Assembly: GCA_049999725.1 (NCBI GenBank)
Contig: JBNGIS010023854.1
Location: forward strand, 29,479 to 56,731
Source of the DNA: Haplomitrium mnioides
Taxonomy: Eukaryota; Marchantiophyta; Haplomitriopsida; Calobryales
Direction of reading: 5' to 3'
DNA: 27,253 nt
Shown here: positions 10,761-21,400 of the stretch, in pieces
How the letters are laid out: each line of letters opens with the position of its first letter
Position numbering within the stretch: the stretch's first letter is position 1
Program-made: the position numbers and the translations under genes
Notes under the pieces: model-generated
Database searches by the model: none
What the model saw: the letters and a program-made list of their open reading frames with translations, nothing else
What the model was told of the DNA's origin: nothing

Positions 10761-10878
10761 ATAAAAGTAAAGAGTGGTCCAATCAATGAGAGGGGAAAAA
10801 GGGTGGTCAATTAGAGGAGCATAGAAAAGGAACCAATGGGGTTTCGACACCAATGTAAGCAAAGTGCTTTTCACTTAG

Positions 10879-10887
10879 TATATAAAG
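10879..10887 (+). promoter_or_regulatory. TATA box of the 5' LTR
   Basis: TATATAAAG, conserved exactly in the 3' LTR at 14775-14783. It lies about 120 bp before the LTR end, so transcription would start near 10910 and the R and U5 regions would occupy the rest of the LTR. Confidence 0.7.
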
Positions 10888-11010
10888 AAGGGAGAGGGCC
10901 TTGTTGAGCATCTCATACCTTGTGGGTTCTTGAAGTTCTTTATGCACTACTCTTGTATGTGTTGTGCTTGTGCTAATTTTGGTGTGCAATGTATATGTGT
11001 AGTGCTACAA

Positions 11011-11022
11011 TGGTATCAGAGC
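11011..11022 (+). other. Primer binding site (initiator tRNA-Met type)
   Basis: TGGTATCAGAGC one base after the 5' LTR. It is complementary to the 3' end of plant initiator tRNA-Met (GCTCTGATACCA), the usual primer for many plant LTR retrotransposons. This fixes the 5' LTR end and the plus-strand orientation. Confidence 0.93.
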
Positions 11023-11646
11023 TTGGTCTGCTCTAAAGAAGTGTGGACTATCCCTCTTTGGAGAAGCACTAAAGACCTCTTGGAGTAGTGGAATCTCCAC
11101 TTGGCTTGAACTCCAAGAGAGTCAAACTTTCAAGTTTTCATGAATAAAGGATAACGGATATCCCATCCTTTATAAATGAAGATAAGAAGTTTGACTTGAT
11201 GCTATGATAGCTAATGGATAGAAGAGTATTTGTACCTCCTAGAATTTCTCTATTGAATCCCTTTAATGTTTGTGTGTTTAACATTGACAAACGTTTCTTT
11301 TGCCAATTTTTAGTGTATAATTTTATGGTTTTTGTAATGGAATCAAGAGAGCCTGTTATCTTACCTGTAGTAAACTATGGTGATACGTGGGAGTGTTTTA
11401 TGATAGGTAGAAAATGGATTTGAACCAAGTTCCTCTAGATGAGTTCAACTCCAAGTGCCATATTTCTATTCGAGTAACGCCCAAACAAATGCAACGAGAT
11501 TTCCTTGTTCGTAAGTTTGGAGAGAGGTTTTGTAAGTCAGTGCTAGCCTTAACTAAACCTTTTATTTTACCTATTCTACATAATTGGAATGTGTATATAT
11601 TTGTTTTTGTATAAGTCGCTCGTAGCTAAGTTGTGATAGAAAAACC
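11023..11646 (+). other. Retrotransposon leader with two small ORFs
   Basis: About 620 bp between the PBS and the first gag-like ATG. Two overlapping small frames occur: 11214-11423 (69 codons) and 11414-11614 (66 codons, containing MDLNQVPLDEFNSKCHISIR). I recognise neither. They may be leader ORFs, leftovers of an acquired segment, or chance. Confidence 0.45.
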
Positions 11647-12530
11647 ATGGAGGCAAACTCTAGCAATCTAGAAGAAGGAGCTTGGATGATGGCCAAGTTG
11701 GAGGAGCTTCAAGCAGCTCTTATAGTAAGTCAATAGCAAAGAAACATGCTGATGGGAGAAATGGTGAAAATATGACTACAATAAGAGAATAGAGAAGGAA
11801 GTCGAGAAACATTACTGCAAAAGATGAGCAAGTCGTGTAAAGTGAAGCCTTATGGAGGAAGTCGCATGGTTGGTGTTGTAGAAGGGTGGGTCATTTTTAA
11901 CTGAGCATGCATCCATTTGGCTACAAGGATGGGAGCGGCAGAAAAATGCACGAGGAGAACAACTACTATGGAGGATTACTACAAAACTTCAAAGCCGTAG
12001 ATTCTATTCTAACTGCAAGAACCAAGCTTTGAGAGTTATAGCAACAAGAAAGCGTTGCAAGGTATATTGAAGAGTTTCGGAGTCTACAAGTTCAAATCGA
12101 GGATATGAGTTCAGCCGAGACCCTTGACAAGTTTCTACAAGGATTCAAGAGAAAGATTCGAGGGGAAGTCATGATGCGCAACCCAAACAATGTTAATGAA
12201 GCCATATCATTTGCACAGAGAATTGAAGGAACACTAGGGATTGTGCAAACAAGAAGGAATTATAGCCCCACACATATGGAGTTGGGAAACATAAGAAGAA
12301 GAGACTTCAATCGCCCAAATCACCAACAAGGAGGGCCACATATTGCTACAGATAGGAGGATGGAAGAGAGGCAAGAAACTAGAACATGCTACAATTGTTG
12401 CCGAATAGAACACATTGCACCAAATTGCAGAGCAATACGACGCAATCAAGGGCAAGTGTTTCAACGACCTCTTCACAATATGAACAATGAAAGAGACCAA
12501 GAATGTCAGGGAAATGATGGTCACCAGTAA
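11647..12530 (+). pseudogene. gag: gag remnant with CCHC zinc knuckle
   Basis: Gag forms the virus-like particle and packages the RNA. A likely start ATG at 11647 opens MEANSSNLEEGAW, then stops follow at 11734, 11773 and 11782. Gag-like sequence continues in other frames. The frame ending at 12530 holds YIEEFRSLQVQIEDM (about 12063-12107), a typical Ty3/gypsy gag C-terminal helix region, with upstream stops at 12030 and 12039. The zinc knuckle at 12387-12428 reads CYNCCRIEHIAPNC: all C-x2-C-x4-H-x4-C ligands are present, but the residue after the second Cys, usually Gly, is Cys. A frame change near 12518-12530 separates gag from pol. It cannot make full-length Gag. Confidence 0.9.
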
Positions 12531-12919
12531 AAAGACCTTGTGATGCTGGGATAAAGAAGAAATGTGAGGGAAAAGGTCAAATATATCAAGTAGAAAAACA
12601 AAAAAATGGAGGACTAATTGTAGTTGATAAGTGGATAGAAGGATTTCCAATAAAGGTTTTGGTGGATTCCAGAGCAGAAGAAAATTATTTATCACAAGCA
12701 ATGGCACTAAAGTTGAAGTTGCCTCTTGAGGAAGAAGAGCACGAGGTAGTTGAAATGGCAAACGGACAAAGCGAGCCAATTGGAAGATTGTCTCAAAGTA
12801 TATCTTTACAGATGGGCAACTATCAAGAAGAGCTTGAATGGAAGATCACAACATTAGCAAGATATGATGCCATTTTGGGAATGAAGTGGTTGAGAAGACA
12901 TAACCCGCAAGTGGACTAG
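12518..12919 (+). pseudogene. pol: pol remnant: aspartic protease domain
   Basis: A retroviral-type aspartic protease that would cleave the Gag-Pol polyprotein. The frame runs from about 12518. It contains the active-site region VLVDSRAEENYLS (DSR at 12665-12673) and the downstream signature DAILGMKWLRRHNPQVD ending at 12916. In the family the catalytic triplet is D-S/T-G; here Gly is replaced by Arg (AGA), expected to inactivate it. The frame then meets TAG at 12917, where relatives usually have Trp after the Asp. The same frame continues into the RT region, so protease and RT were one pol reading frame. Confidence 0.9.
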
Positions 12920-13910
12920 CGAAAGAAGAGCCTCATAACACCACAATGGAAGATTTGGGGAGATCGTGTACGGCCTTATTCAAGGAAACTACCTCTGTAT
13001 GTGATTGGAGAAAAATCAATAAAAAGACAAGATGTGGTGTTTTTGGGACTCATACATGAGGTTGAAGGTGGTAAGGAGGACTCCAAGCATAAAGTCCCAC
13101 ATGAACTTCAAGGGGTTTTGAAAGAATTTCATAATGTTTTTCCCAACGATTTACCTCCAAGTTTGCCGCCTAAGCAATCTATTAATCATAAGATTGAGGT
13201 TGTTCCTGGAAGTACTCCACCGTGTAAGTAACCATATCATTTGCCTTCTCATGAATTGAAAGAATGCAAAACTCAAATCAGTGAACTATTGGAGAAAGGA
13301 TTTATTCAGCCAAGCATCTCTCTTTATGGTGCACTAGTGTTATTCGTGAAAAAGAAAGACATGAGTATGAGGATGTGTATCGACTAGCAGGCCCTCAACC
13401 AACAAACAGTGAAAAATAAATATCCATTACCAAGAATGGACGATTTATTTGATCAACTTCAAGGAGCAAACTACTTTACCAAGTTGGATTGGAGAAAAGG
13501 ATACAACCAAATTCGAGTTGCAGAGGGTGACGTGCAGAAGACAGCAATTCGAAGTTGATATGGGTATTTTGAATATCTCGTTATGCCATTTGGATTAACT
13601 AATGCTCCTGCAACTTTTATGGGTCTAATGAATGATATTTTTTGATCTTTTTTGGATAAGTTTGTTATCGTTTTCTTGGATGACATTCTTATTTAAAACA
13701 AAAATATTCATGAGCATCAACAACACCTTTGAACAATATTGAAGGTACTTCGGGACCACAAACTATATGTTAAGATGTCAAAATGTGAAATTGGCAAAAG
13801 AGAGGTTGATTACTTGAGTCATCGGGTGAGTGCAGCAGAAATTCAGGTCATGGATGAGAAATTGGAGGCCATTCAAAAATGGGAAGCTCCTAGTGATCAA
13901 ACACAACTAC
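12920..13910 (+). pseudogene. pol: pol remnant: reverse transcriptase domain
   Basis: A single reading frame carries the RT fingers and palm of a Ty3/gypsy element. HELQGVLKEFHNVFPNDLP (about 13100) leads into the domain. [32 protein letters not shown] (first catalytic Asp at 13487-13489), YLVMPFGLTNAPATF and FLDD (13673-13684) follow, then a connection-like VLRDHKLYVKMSKCEIG. Both Asp of the YxDD-type box remain, with Phe in the Tyr position. In-frame stops occur at 13229, 13385, 13556, 13643, 13694 and 13730. No frameshift is needed across the roughly 1 kb, so decay has been by substitution. The region runs into the N gap soon after VMDEKLEAIQKWEAP. Confidence 0.93.
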
Positions 13911-14010
13911 NNNNNNNNNNNNNNNNNNNNNNNNNNNNNNNNNNNNNNNNNNNNNNNNNNNNNNNNNNNNNNNNNNNNNNNNNNNNNNNNNNNNNNNNNN
14001 NNNNNNNNNN
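13911..14010. other. Assembly gap (100 N) inside pol
   Basis: Exactly 100 N. The left side ends just after the RT connection region; the right side resumes shortly before the chromodomain. RNase H and the integrase zinc-binding and catalytic domains are therefore either in the missing sequence or deleted from this copy. The frame is the same on both sides, but with N present this means little. Confidence 0.97.
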
Positions 14011-14254
14011 TACCCAAGAACCCTCTCCACCACCTGAACTTATCGATGGTCATGAAGAGTTTGAGGTGGAACAACTCTTGTAGAAACGTACATGGCATCG
14101 TGGTCGTCGTGAGATTGTTGAATATTTGGTTTGTTGGAAAGGTTACCCACTTTATGAAGCTACTTGGGAGCCCTTGGAGAATTTGGCTAACGCATCCGCG
14201 TTTGTTCAATCTTTTGAGACCTCTCTTACTTGCAACGAGGACGTTGCCTCTTAA
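14011..14254 (+). pseudogene. pol: pol remnant: integrase C-terminus with chromodomain
   Basis: After a short TQEPSPPPELIDGHEE linker comes a chromodomain: FEVEQLL (14060-14080), an in-frame TAG at 14081, then EYLVCWKGYPLYEATWEPLE. Aromatic residues fall where the methyl-lysine cage is expected (F of FEVE, W of CWKGY, W of TWEP). Chromodomains on chromovirus integrases are known to help direct integration to heterochromatin, which suits the satellite location. The frame ends at TAA 14252-14254, overlapping the polypurine tract. The internal stop makes this copy defective. Confidence 0.92.
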
Positions 14255-14266
14255 AAGAGGGGAGGA
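14253..14266 (+). other. Polypurine tract
   Basis: AAAAGAGGGGAGGA, one T before the 3' LTR. It is the expected RNase H-resistant primer for plus-strand DNA synthesis, and it fixes the 3' LTR start at 14268. Confidence 0.92.
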
Positions 14267-14639
14267 TTGTAACAGTCACTAACTTTAGTAGGAAACAACT
14301 AGTAAAATAGCAACAACTATATCTAGAAAGCCATTACTAAGTTAGAGTCTCAAAAAACGAGTGCTATTATAGAGAAAGTAGCACGTGGCAAGAGGAGAGA
14401 AAGTCAACAAATTAAAGTGAGTGCTATTATAAAGAAAGTGACAAGTGGCAAGAGGAGAGGAAGTCAATGAATTAAAGTGAAAGAAAGGGCACTCTAAAAG
14501 AGGATAAGGAGACGTGGCAAGCAAAGGATCAAAGCAAATAGAAGGTTCTAAGATAAGGACAGATGGCAAAAGAAGAACTAAAGAGAAATAAAAGGTTCTA
14601 AAGATAAGGGCACGTGGCGGAAGGAGAATAAAAGTAAAT

Positions 14640-14697
14640 GGTGGTCCAATCAATGAGAGAGGGAAAAAGGTGGTCCAATCAATGAGAGAGGAAAAAA
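14640..14697 (+). repeat. 29-bp tandem duplication in the 3' LTR
   Basis: Two copies starting GGTGGTCCAATCAATGAGAG at 14640 and 14669, differing at about one base, with a third partial GGTGGTCAATTAG at 14698. The 5' LTR has only one copy plus the partial one. LTRs are identical at insertion, so this is a later change in the 3' LTR, or a loss in the 5' LTR. Confidence 0.92.
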
Positions 14698-14774
14698 GGT
14701 GGTCAATTAGAGGAGCATAGAAAAGGAACCAATGGGGTTTTGCCACCTATGTAAGCAAAGTGCTTTTCACTTAG

Positions 14775-14783
14775 TATATAAAG
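14775..14783 (+). promoter_or_regulatory. TATA box of the 3' LTR
   Basis: TATATAAAG at the position equivalent to 10879-10887. If active it would direct transcription rightwards into satellite block 3. No evidence of activity is visible. Confidence 0.6.
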
Positions 14784-14905
14784 AAGGGAGAGGGCCTTGT
14801 TGGGCATCTCTTACCTTGTGGGTTCTTGAAGTTCTTTATGCGCTACTCTTGTATGTGTTGTGCTTGTGCTAATTTTGGTGTGCAATGTACGTGTGTAGTG
14901 TTACA

Positions 14906-14910
14906 ACTAG
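14906..14910. repeat. Candidate 3' target-site duplication
   Basis: ACTAG, matching ACTTG on the left side of the element at 4 of 5 bases. It is also the normal satellite sequence, so it is weak evidence by itself. Confidence 0.65.
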
Positions 14911-17900
14911 CAACAACAACTGAGATGTGTCTACATGAGTACTAGCAACATCAACTGAAATGTGTCTAGACAAGTATTAGCACCAACAACCATGATGTGT
15001 CGAGACGAATACTAGCAACAACAACTATGATCTGTCTATACGATTACTAGCAACAACAACTATGATGTATCTAGACAAGAACTAGCAACAACAACTATTA
15101 TGTCTCTAGATGAGTAGTTCAACAACAAGTATGATGCATCTAAACAAGTACTAGCAACAACAACTCTAATAGGTCTAGTTGAGAACTATCAACAACAACT
15201 ACAATGTGTCTAAAGAAATACTAGCAACAACAACTATGATGTCTCTACACAAGTACTAAAACAACAACTCTAATGTGTCTAGATAAGTACTAGCAGCAAT
15301 GACTATATGTTTTCAAAGGAATACTAGCACTAACAACTATGATGTGTCTAGACGAGTACTATCAACATCAACTTTAATGTGTCTAGACGAGTACTACCAA
15401 CAACAACTATGATGTGTTTAAGCAAGTAATAGCAACCACAACAATGATGTGTCTAAACAAGTAATAACAACAACAACTACAATATGTCCAGACGAGTACT
15501 AGCAGCAACAACTGTGTTGTTTCTTAACGAACACCAGCACCAACAACTATGATGTTTAAAGACGAGTACTAGTAACAATAAATAAGATGTGTTTGGACAA
15601 ACCCTAGCAATAACAACTATGATGTGTCTAGATGATTACTAGCAATATTAATTATCATGTGTCTTGAAGATTACTGAACACAACAACAATATTACGTCTA
15701 AATGAATACTAGCAACAACAAGTATGATGTGTCTAGACGAGTAATAGCAACAACAACTAGAATGTGTCTAGACAAGTACTAGCAACAAGAACTATTATGT
15801 ATTTAGATGAGTATTAGCAACAACAACTATGATGTGTCTTGACAAGCACTAGCAACAACAATTATAATTTTTCTAGACGAGTACTAGCAACAAAAACTAA
15901 GATGTGTCTAAACGAATTTAAGCAACAACAACTATGATGTGTCTCGATGATTACTAGCAACCATAAGTATGATGTGTCTAGACAAGTACTAGCAACAACA
16001 ACTATGATATATCTATACGAGCACTAGCAAGAAGAAATGTAATCTGCCTAGATGAGCACTAACAACAACAACTTTCATGTGTGTAGAGGAGTACTAGCAA
16101 CAACAACTATAATGTGTCTAGACGAGTACTAGCAACAACTATGATAGGTGTAGACGAGTACTAGCAACAACAAGTATGATATGCCTGACAAAATACTAGC
16201 AACAACAAGTATGATGTGTCTAGACGAGCACTAGAACCAACAACTATAATGTGTCTAAACTAGTACTAATAACAACAACTATGATGTGTCTAGACGAATA
16301 CTAACAACAACAACCATACTGTGTCTCGACAAGTGTTAGCAACAACAACAACTATGATGTGTCTAGACGAGTACTAGCAACAACAACTATGATGCGTCTA
16401 GACGAGTACTAGGATCAAAAACTATAATATGTCTATACGAGTACTAGCAACAACAACTATAATATGTCTAGACGAGCACTAGCAACAACAACTATCATTT
16501 GTCTAGACGAGTACTAGCAACAACAACTAAGATGTGTCTAGACGAATACAAGCAACAACAACTTTGATGTGTCTAGACGATTACTACCAACAACAAGTAT
16601 GATGTGTCTAGACGAGTACTAGCAACAACAACTATGACGTATCTAGATGAGCACAAGCAACAAGAAATGTATTGTGCTTAGTTAAGCACTAGCAACAACA
16701 ATTATCATGTGTGTAGACGAATACCAGCAACAATTATGATGTGTTTAGACAAGCACTAGCAACAACAACTATCATAGGTGTAGACGAGACCTAGCTACAA
16801 CAAGTATGATGTGCCTAGACAAGTACTAGCAACAACGAGTATGATGTGTCTCGATAAGTACTAACAACAAAAACTACAATGAGTCTAGATGTATACTGGC
16901 AACAACAACTCTGATGTGTCTAGTTGAGTACCAACAACAACAACTATGATGTGTTTAGACGAGTACTAGCAACAAAAACTATAATATGTCTAGACGACTA
17001 CTAGCAACAACAACTATGATGTGTCTAGAAAAGAACTAGCATCAAAAACTATAATGTCTCTAGACAAGTACTAGCAACAAAACCTATGATGTGTCTAAAC
17101 AAATACTAGCAACAACAACTATGATGTATCTAGACAAGTACTAGCAACAACATCTATGATGTGTCTAGAGGACTATTGGCAACAACAACTATAATGTGTC
17201 TAGAGGACTATTGGCAACAACAACTATGATGTGTATATGTGAGAACTAGCAACAACAACTATGATGTGTCTACACGAGTAGTAGCAACAACAACTATGAT
17301 GTGTCTATAGGAGTACTAGCAACAAGAGCTATAATTTATCTAGACGAGTACTAGCAAGAATAGTAATCATGTGTCTAGATGAGTATTAGCAACAACACTC
17401 ATGATGTGTCTAGACAAGTACTAGCAACATTAACTATGATGTGTCTAGATGAGTACTAACAACAACAACTATCATATGTGTAGACAAGTACTAGAAACAA
17501 CAACTATGATGTGTCTAGAAGAGTACTAGCAACAACAACCACGATCGGTCTAGATACGTACTAGCAACAACAACTATAATGTGTCTAGGCAAATACTAGC
17601 AACAACAACTATGATGTGTCTACACGAGTGCTAGCAACAACAACTATAATGTCTTTAGACGAGTGATAGCAACAACAACTATAATATGTATAGACGAGCA
17701 CTAGCAACCACAACTATAATGTGTGAAGACGAATACTAGCAACAACAACTATGATGTGCCTAGACAAGTATTGGCAGCAACAACCATGATGTATCTAGAC
17801 AAGTATTGGCAAGGACAACTATGATGTGGCGAGATGAGAACCAGCAAAATCAACTATCATGTGTGTACACGAGTAGTAGCAACAACAACTATGATGCGTC

Positions 17901-18481
17901 TATACGAGTACTTGCAATAAGAACTATGATGTGTCTTGGCGAGTAGTACCAACAACAACTATATTATGTCCAGACGATTACTAGCAACAAAAACTATCAT
18001 GTGTCTAGACAAGTACTAATAAAAACAACTATGATGTGTCTAGACGAGTCCTAGCAACAACAACTATGATGTGCCTTGAATAGTACTAGCAACAACAACT
18101 ATGATGTGTCCAGACGAATATTAGCAACAAGTATGATGTGTTTAGACAAGCACTAGCAGCAACAACTATAATGTGTTTAGAAAATTGCTAGCAACAACAA
18201 TTATAATGTGTCTAGCTGAGAACTACCAGCAACAACAATCATGTTTCCGAACAAATACTAGCGCCAATAACTATGATGTGTCTAGACGAGTACTATCAAA
18301 AACATTTATGATGTGTTTAAACGAGTACTAGCAACAACAACTATGATGTGTCTAGACGAGTACTAGCAACAACAATTGTGATGTGTTTAGACAAGTACTA
18401 GCAACATTAATTATCATATGCCTAAAAGAGTACCAGAAACAAGAACTATGATGTGTCTAAATGAATACTAGCAACAACAAG

Positions 18482-18491
18482 NNNNNNNNNN
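18482..18491. other. Short assembly gap (10 N) with duplicated flanks
   Basis: Ten N. The 31 bp ending at 18481 (from 18451) are repeated exactly from 18492. The spacing of 41 bp is not a multiple of 35. The related block near 22741 has only one copy. This is best read as two overlapping contig ends joined by a placeholder. Confidence 0.9.
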
Positions 18492-21400
18492 ATGTGTCTA
18501 AATGAATACTAGCAACAACAAGTATGATGTTTCTAGACAAGTCACACCAACAAAAACTATAATGTGTGTAGACGTGTACTAGCAACAACAACTATGATGT
18601 GTTTAGACGAGAACTAGCAACAACCACTATGATTTTTCCAGACGAGAACTAGCATAAAAAACTATAATGTATTTTTACAAGTACTAGCAACAACAATTTT
18701 AATGTATCTTGCAAGCACTAGCAACAACTATGATTTGTCTAGACTTGAATAGTAACAACAACTAAGATGTGTCTAGAGAATTACAAGCAACAACAATTGT
18801 GATGTGTCTAGATGAGTACTAGCAAAACAAGTATGATGTGCCTAGATGAATACTAACAACAACAAGTTTGATGTGTCTAGACCAGTCATAGCAACAACAA
18901 CTTTAATGTGTCTAGACGAGTACTAGCAACAACAACTATAATGTGTCTAGATGAGTACTAGCAACAAAAACTTTAATCTGTTTTTACGAGAACTAGCAAT
19001 AACAACTATTATGTGTCTAGACGAGTACTAGCAACAACAAGTATGATGTGTCTGGACGAGTGCTAGGATCAAAAACTATAATGTGTCTAGACGAGTACTA
19101 GCAACAACAACTTTAATGTAGCTTGACGAGCACTAACAACAAAAAAGTATGATTTATCTAGATGAGTACTAGCAGTAGCAGCTAAGATATGTCTAGATGA
19201 ACACAAGCAACAACAACTATGATGTTTCTAGAGGATTACTAGCAACAAGAAGTATAATATGTATAGACCAGTACTAACAACAACAACTATGATATATCTA
19301 GATGAGTACTAGCAACAACAACTATGATGTGTCTAGACTATCACTAGCAACAACAACTATGATGTGTCTACACGAGTACTAGCAACAACAACTATGATAG
19401 GTGTAGACGAGTACTAGCAACAGAAAGTATGATGTGTCTAGAGAAATACTAGCAACAACAACTAAGATGTGTTTAGACGAGTACTCGCAACAAAAACTAT
19501 GATATGTCTAGACAAGCACTAGCAACAAGTATTGTGTGTCTAGACCATTACCAACAACTAAAACAATGTTGTTTTTAGAGGAGCACTAGCAACAACAATT
19601 ATGATATGTCCAGACAAGTACAATCAACAACAATTATCATATGTCTATACGAGTACTAGCAACAAGAACTTTAATGTGTATAGACGAGTACAAGCAACAA
19701 CAACAATGATGTGTCTAAAAGAGTACTAGCAATAACAATTATGATGTATCTGGACAAGTACTAGCAAAAACAACTATGATGTGTTTAGACGAGTAATAAC
19801 AACAACAACTATGATCGGTCTAGACGAGTACTAGCAACAACAACTATGATGTGTGTAGACCAATGGTAGGAACATCAACTATAATGTGTTTAGAGGAGCA
19901 CTAACAACAAGAACTATGATGTGTCTACAAGAGTACTAGCAGCAGTAGCTATCACATGTCTAGACGAATACTAGCAACAACAACTATGATGTGTTTTGAT
20001 GAACACTAGCAACAACAATTATGATGTGTCTAGACAAATACTAGCTACAACGCCAGTAATGTATTTTGACAAGTACTAGCAACAACAACTATGATGTGTT
20101 TAGACGACTACTAGCAACAACAACTATAATGTGTTTTAGATCAGTGCTAGCAACAACCAATATGATTAGTCTAGACGAATACTAGCTACAACAATTATGA
20201 TATATCTCGATGAGTACTAGCGACAACAACTATCATGTGTCTAGATGTATACTAGCAACAACAACTATCATGTGTCTAGATGAGTATTGGCAACAACAAC
20301 TATGATGTGTCTAGACGAGTATTAGCAACAACAACAACTGTGACGTGTCTAGATGAGGTCTGGCAACAACAACTATGATATGTCTTGACCAATATTAGCA
20401 ACAAACACTATGATGTGTCTATACGAGTACTAGCAAGAAGAACTATAATATGTTTGGACTAATACTAGCAACAACAACAATGATGTGTTCAGACGAAAAC
20501 TAGCAACAACAATTGTGATGTGCCTAGACAAGTACAAGCAATAACCAGTATGATGTGTCTAGATGAGTGCTAGCAAAAACAACTATGATGTTTGTAGATG
20601 AGTACTAGCAACAACAACTATGATATGTCTAGATGAGTACCAGCAACAACATTTATGATCCGTCTAGACGAGTACTAGCAACAACAACTTTGATGTGTCT
20701 AGACAAATACTAGCAACAACCACTATGATGTGTCTAAATGAGTACTAGCAACAACAACTATGATGTGTCTCGACGAGTACTAACAACAAGAACTATAATG
20801 TATCTATACCATTACTAGCAGCAACAATTATGATGTGTTTAGATCAACACTAGCAACAACAATTATGACGTGTCTAGATGAACACTAGGTACAACATCAA
20901 TGATGTATCTAGATGAGTACAAGCAACAACAACTATGATATCTGCACACAACTACTAGCAACAACTATGATATGTCTATGCGAGTACTAACAACAACTAT
21001 GATGTGTCTATGCAAGTACTAACAACAACTACTACAATGTGTCTAGACAAGAACTAGCAACAACAACTATGATATGTCTATGCGAGTAGTAGCAACAACC
21101 ACTATGATGTGTCCAGACGAGTGCTAGAAGAAAAACCATGGTGTGTCAAGTTGAGTACTAGAAACAACAACTATGATGTGTCTAGACGACTATTAGCCAC
21201 AACAATTATGATGTGTCTAGACTAGTACTAGCATCAGAAACTATAATGTATTTAGACGAGCACTAGCAACAACAAGTATGATATATATAGACGAGTACTA
21301 GCAACAACAATTGTGATGTCTTGTGATAAGCACTAGCAGCAACAACTATGATGTGTCCAAACAATTACTATCAAAAACAACAATAATGTCTCTTTATGAG

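Larger units (their letters stand above)
10401..11009 (+). repeat. 5' LTR (609 bp)
   Basis: It starts TGTAACGG and ends GTGCTACA just before the PBS. It aligns along its whole length with 14268-14905. I count about 37-40 substitutions by eye (about 6%), plus one 29-bp segment duplicated only in the 3' copy. It contains an upstream region with repeated ACACGTGGC-like motifs and a TATA box at 10879-10887. The 6% divergence indicates an old insertion; no date is given without a rate for the lineage. Confidence 0.96.
10401..14905 (+). mobile_element. Ty3/gypsy chromovirus LTR retrotransposon, degenerate
   Basis: A 4505-bp element, including a 100-N gap, inserted into the satellite. In order it has a 5' LTR (10401-11009), PBS (11011-11022), leader, gag remnant with zinc knuckle, protease, reverse transcriptase, gap, C-terminal chromodomain, polypurine tract (14253-14266) and 3' LTR (14268-14905). 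Protease before RT and a chromodomain at the pol C-terminus identify a Ty3/gypsy chromovirus of the type with a classical chromodomain. I cannot assign the lineage safely. Eight in-frame stops in pol and frameshifts and stops in gag make it non-autonomous. Both LTRs start TGTAA and end T(T/C)ACA. A complete element would be longer, since RNase H and most of integrase are not visible. Confidence 0.96.
14268..14905 (+). repeat. 3' LTR (638 bp)
   Basis: It starts TGTAACAG and ends GTGTTACA, giving perfect TGTAA/TTACA ends. It aligns with 10401-11009. The 29-bp length difference is fully explained by a tandem duplication (14640-14668 and 14669-14697) present once in the 5' LTR. The TATA box TATATAAAG is at 14775-14783. 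Confidence 0.96.

Noticed and set aside
10475-10810. Antisense ORFs in both LTRs (10475-10810 and 14342-14746), hydrophobic
   Set aside because: Present in both LTR copies only because the LTRs are duplicates. The sense strand is purine-rich with few TTA/CTA/TCA triplets, so the antisense stays open and looks hydrophobic. No family resemblance.
12234-12779. Minus-strand ORF of 181 codons
   Set aside because: It lies opposite the gag zinc knuckle and protease remnants, which are clearly recognisable on the plus strand. It is a shadow frame.
13830-14282. Overlapping frames 13830-14282 plus and 13907-14209 minus across the N gap
   Set aside because: Both run through 100 N and are shadows of the pol frame that carries RT and chromodomain motifs.
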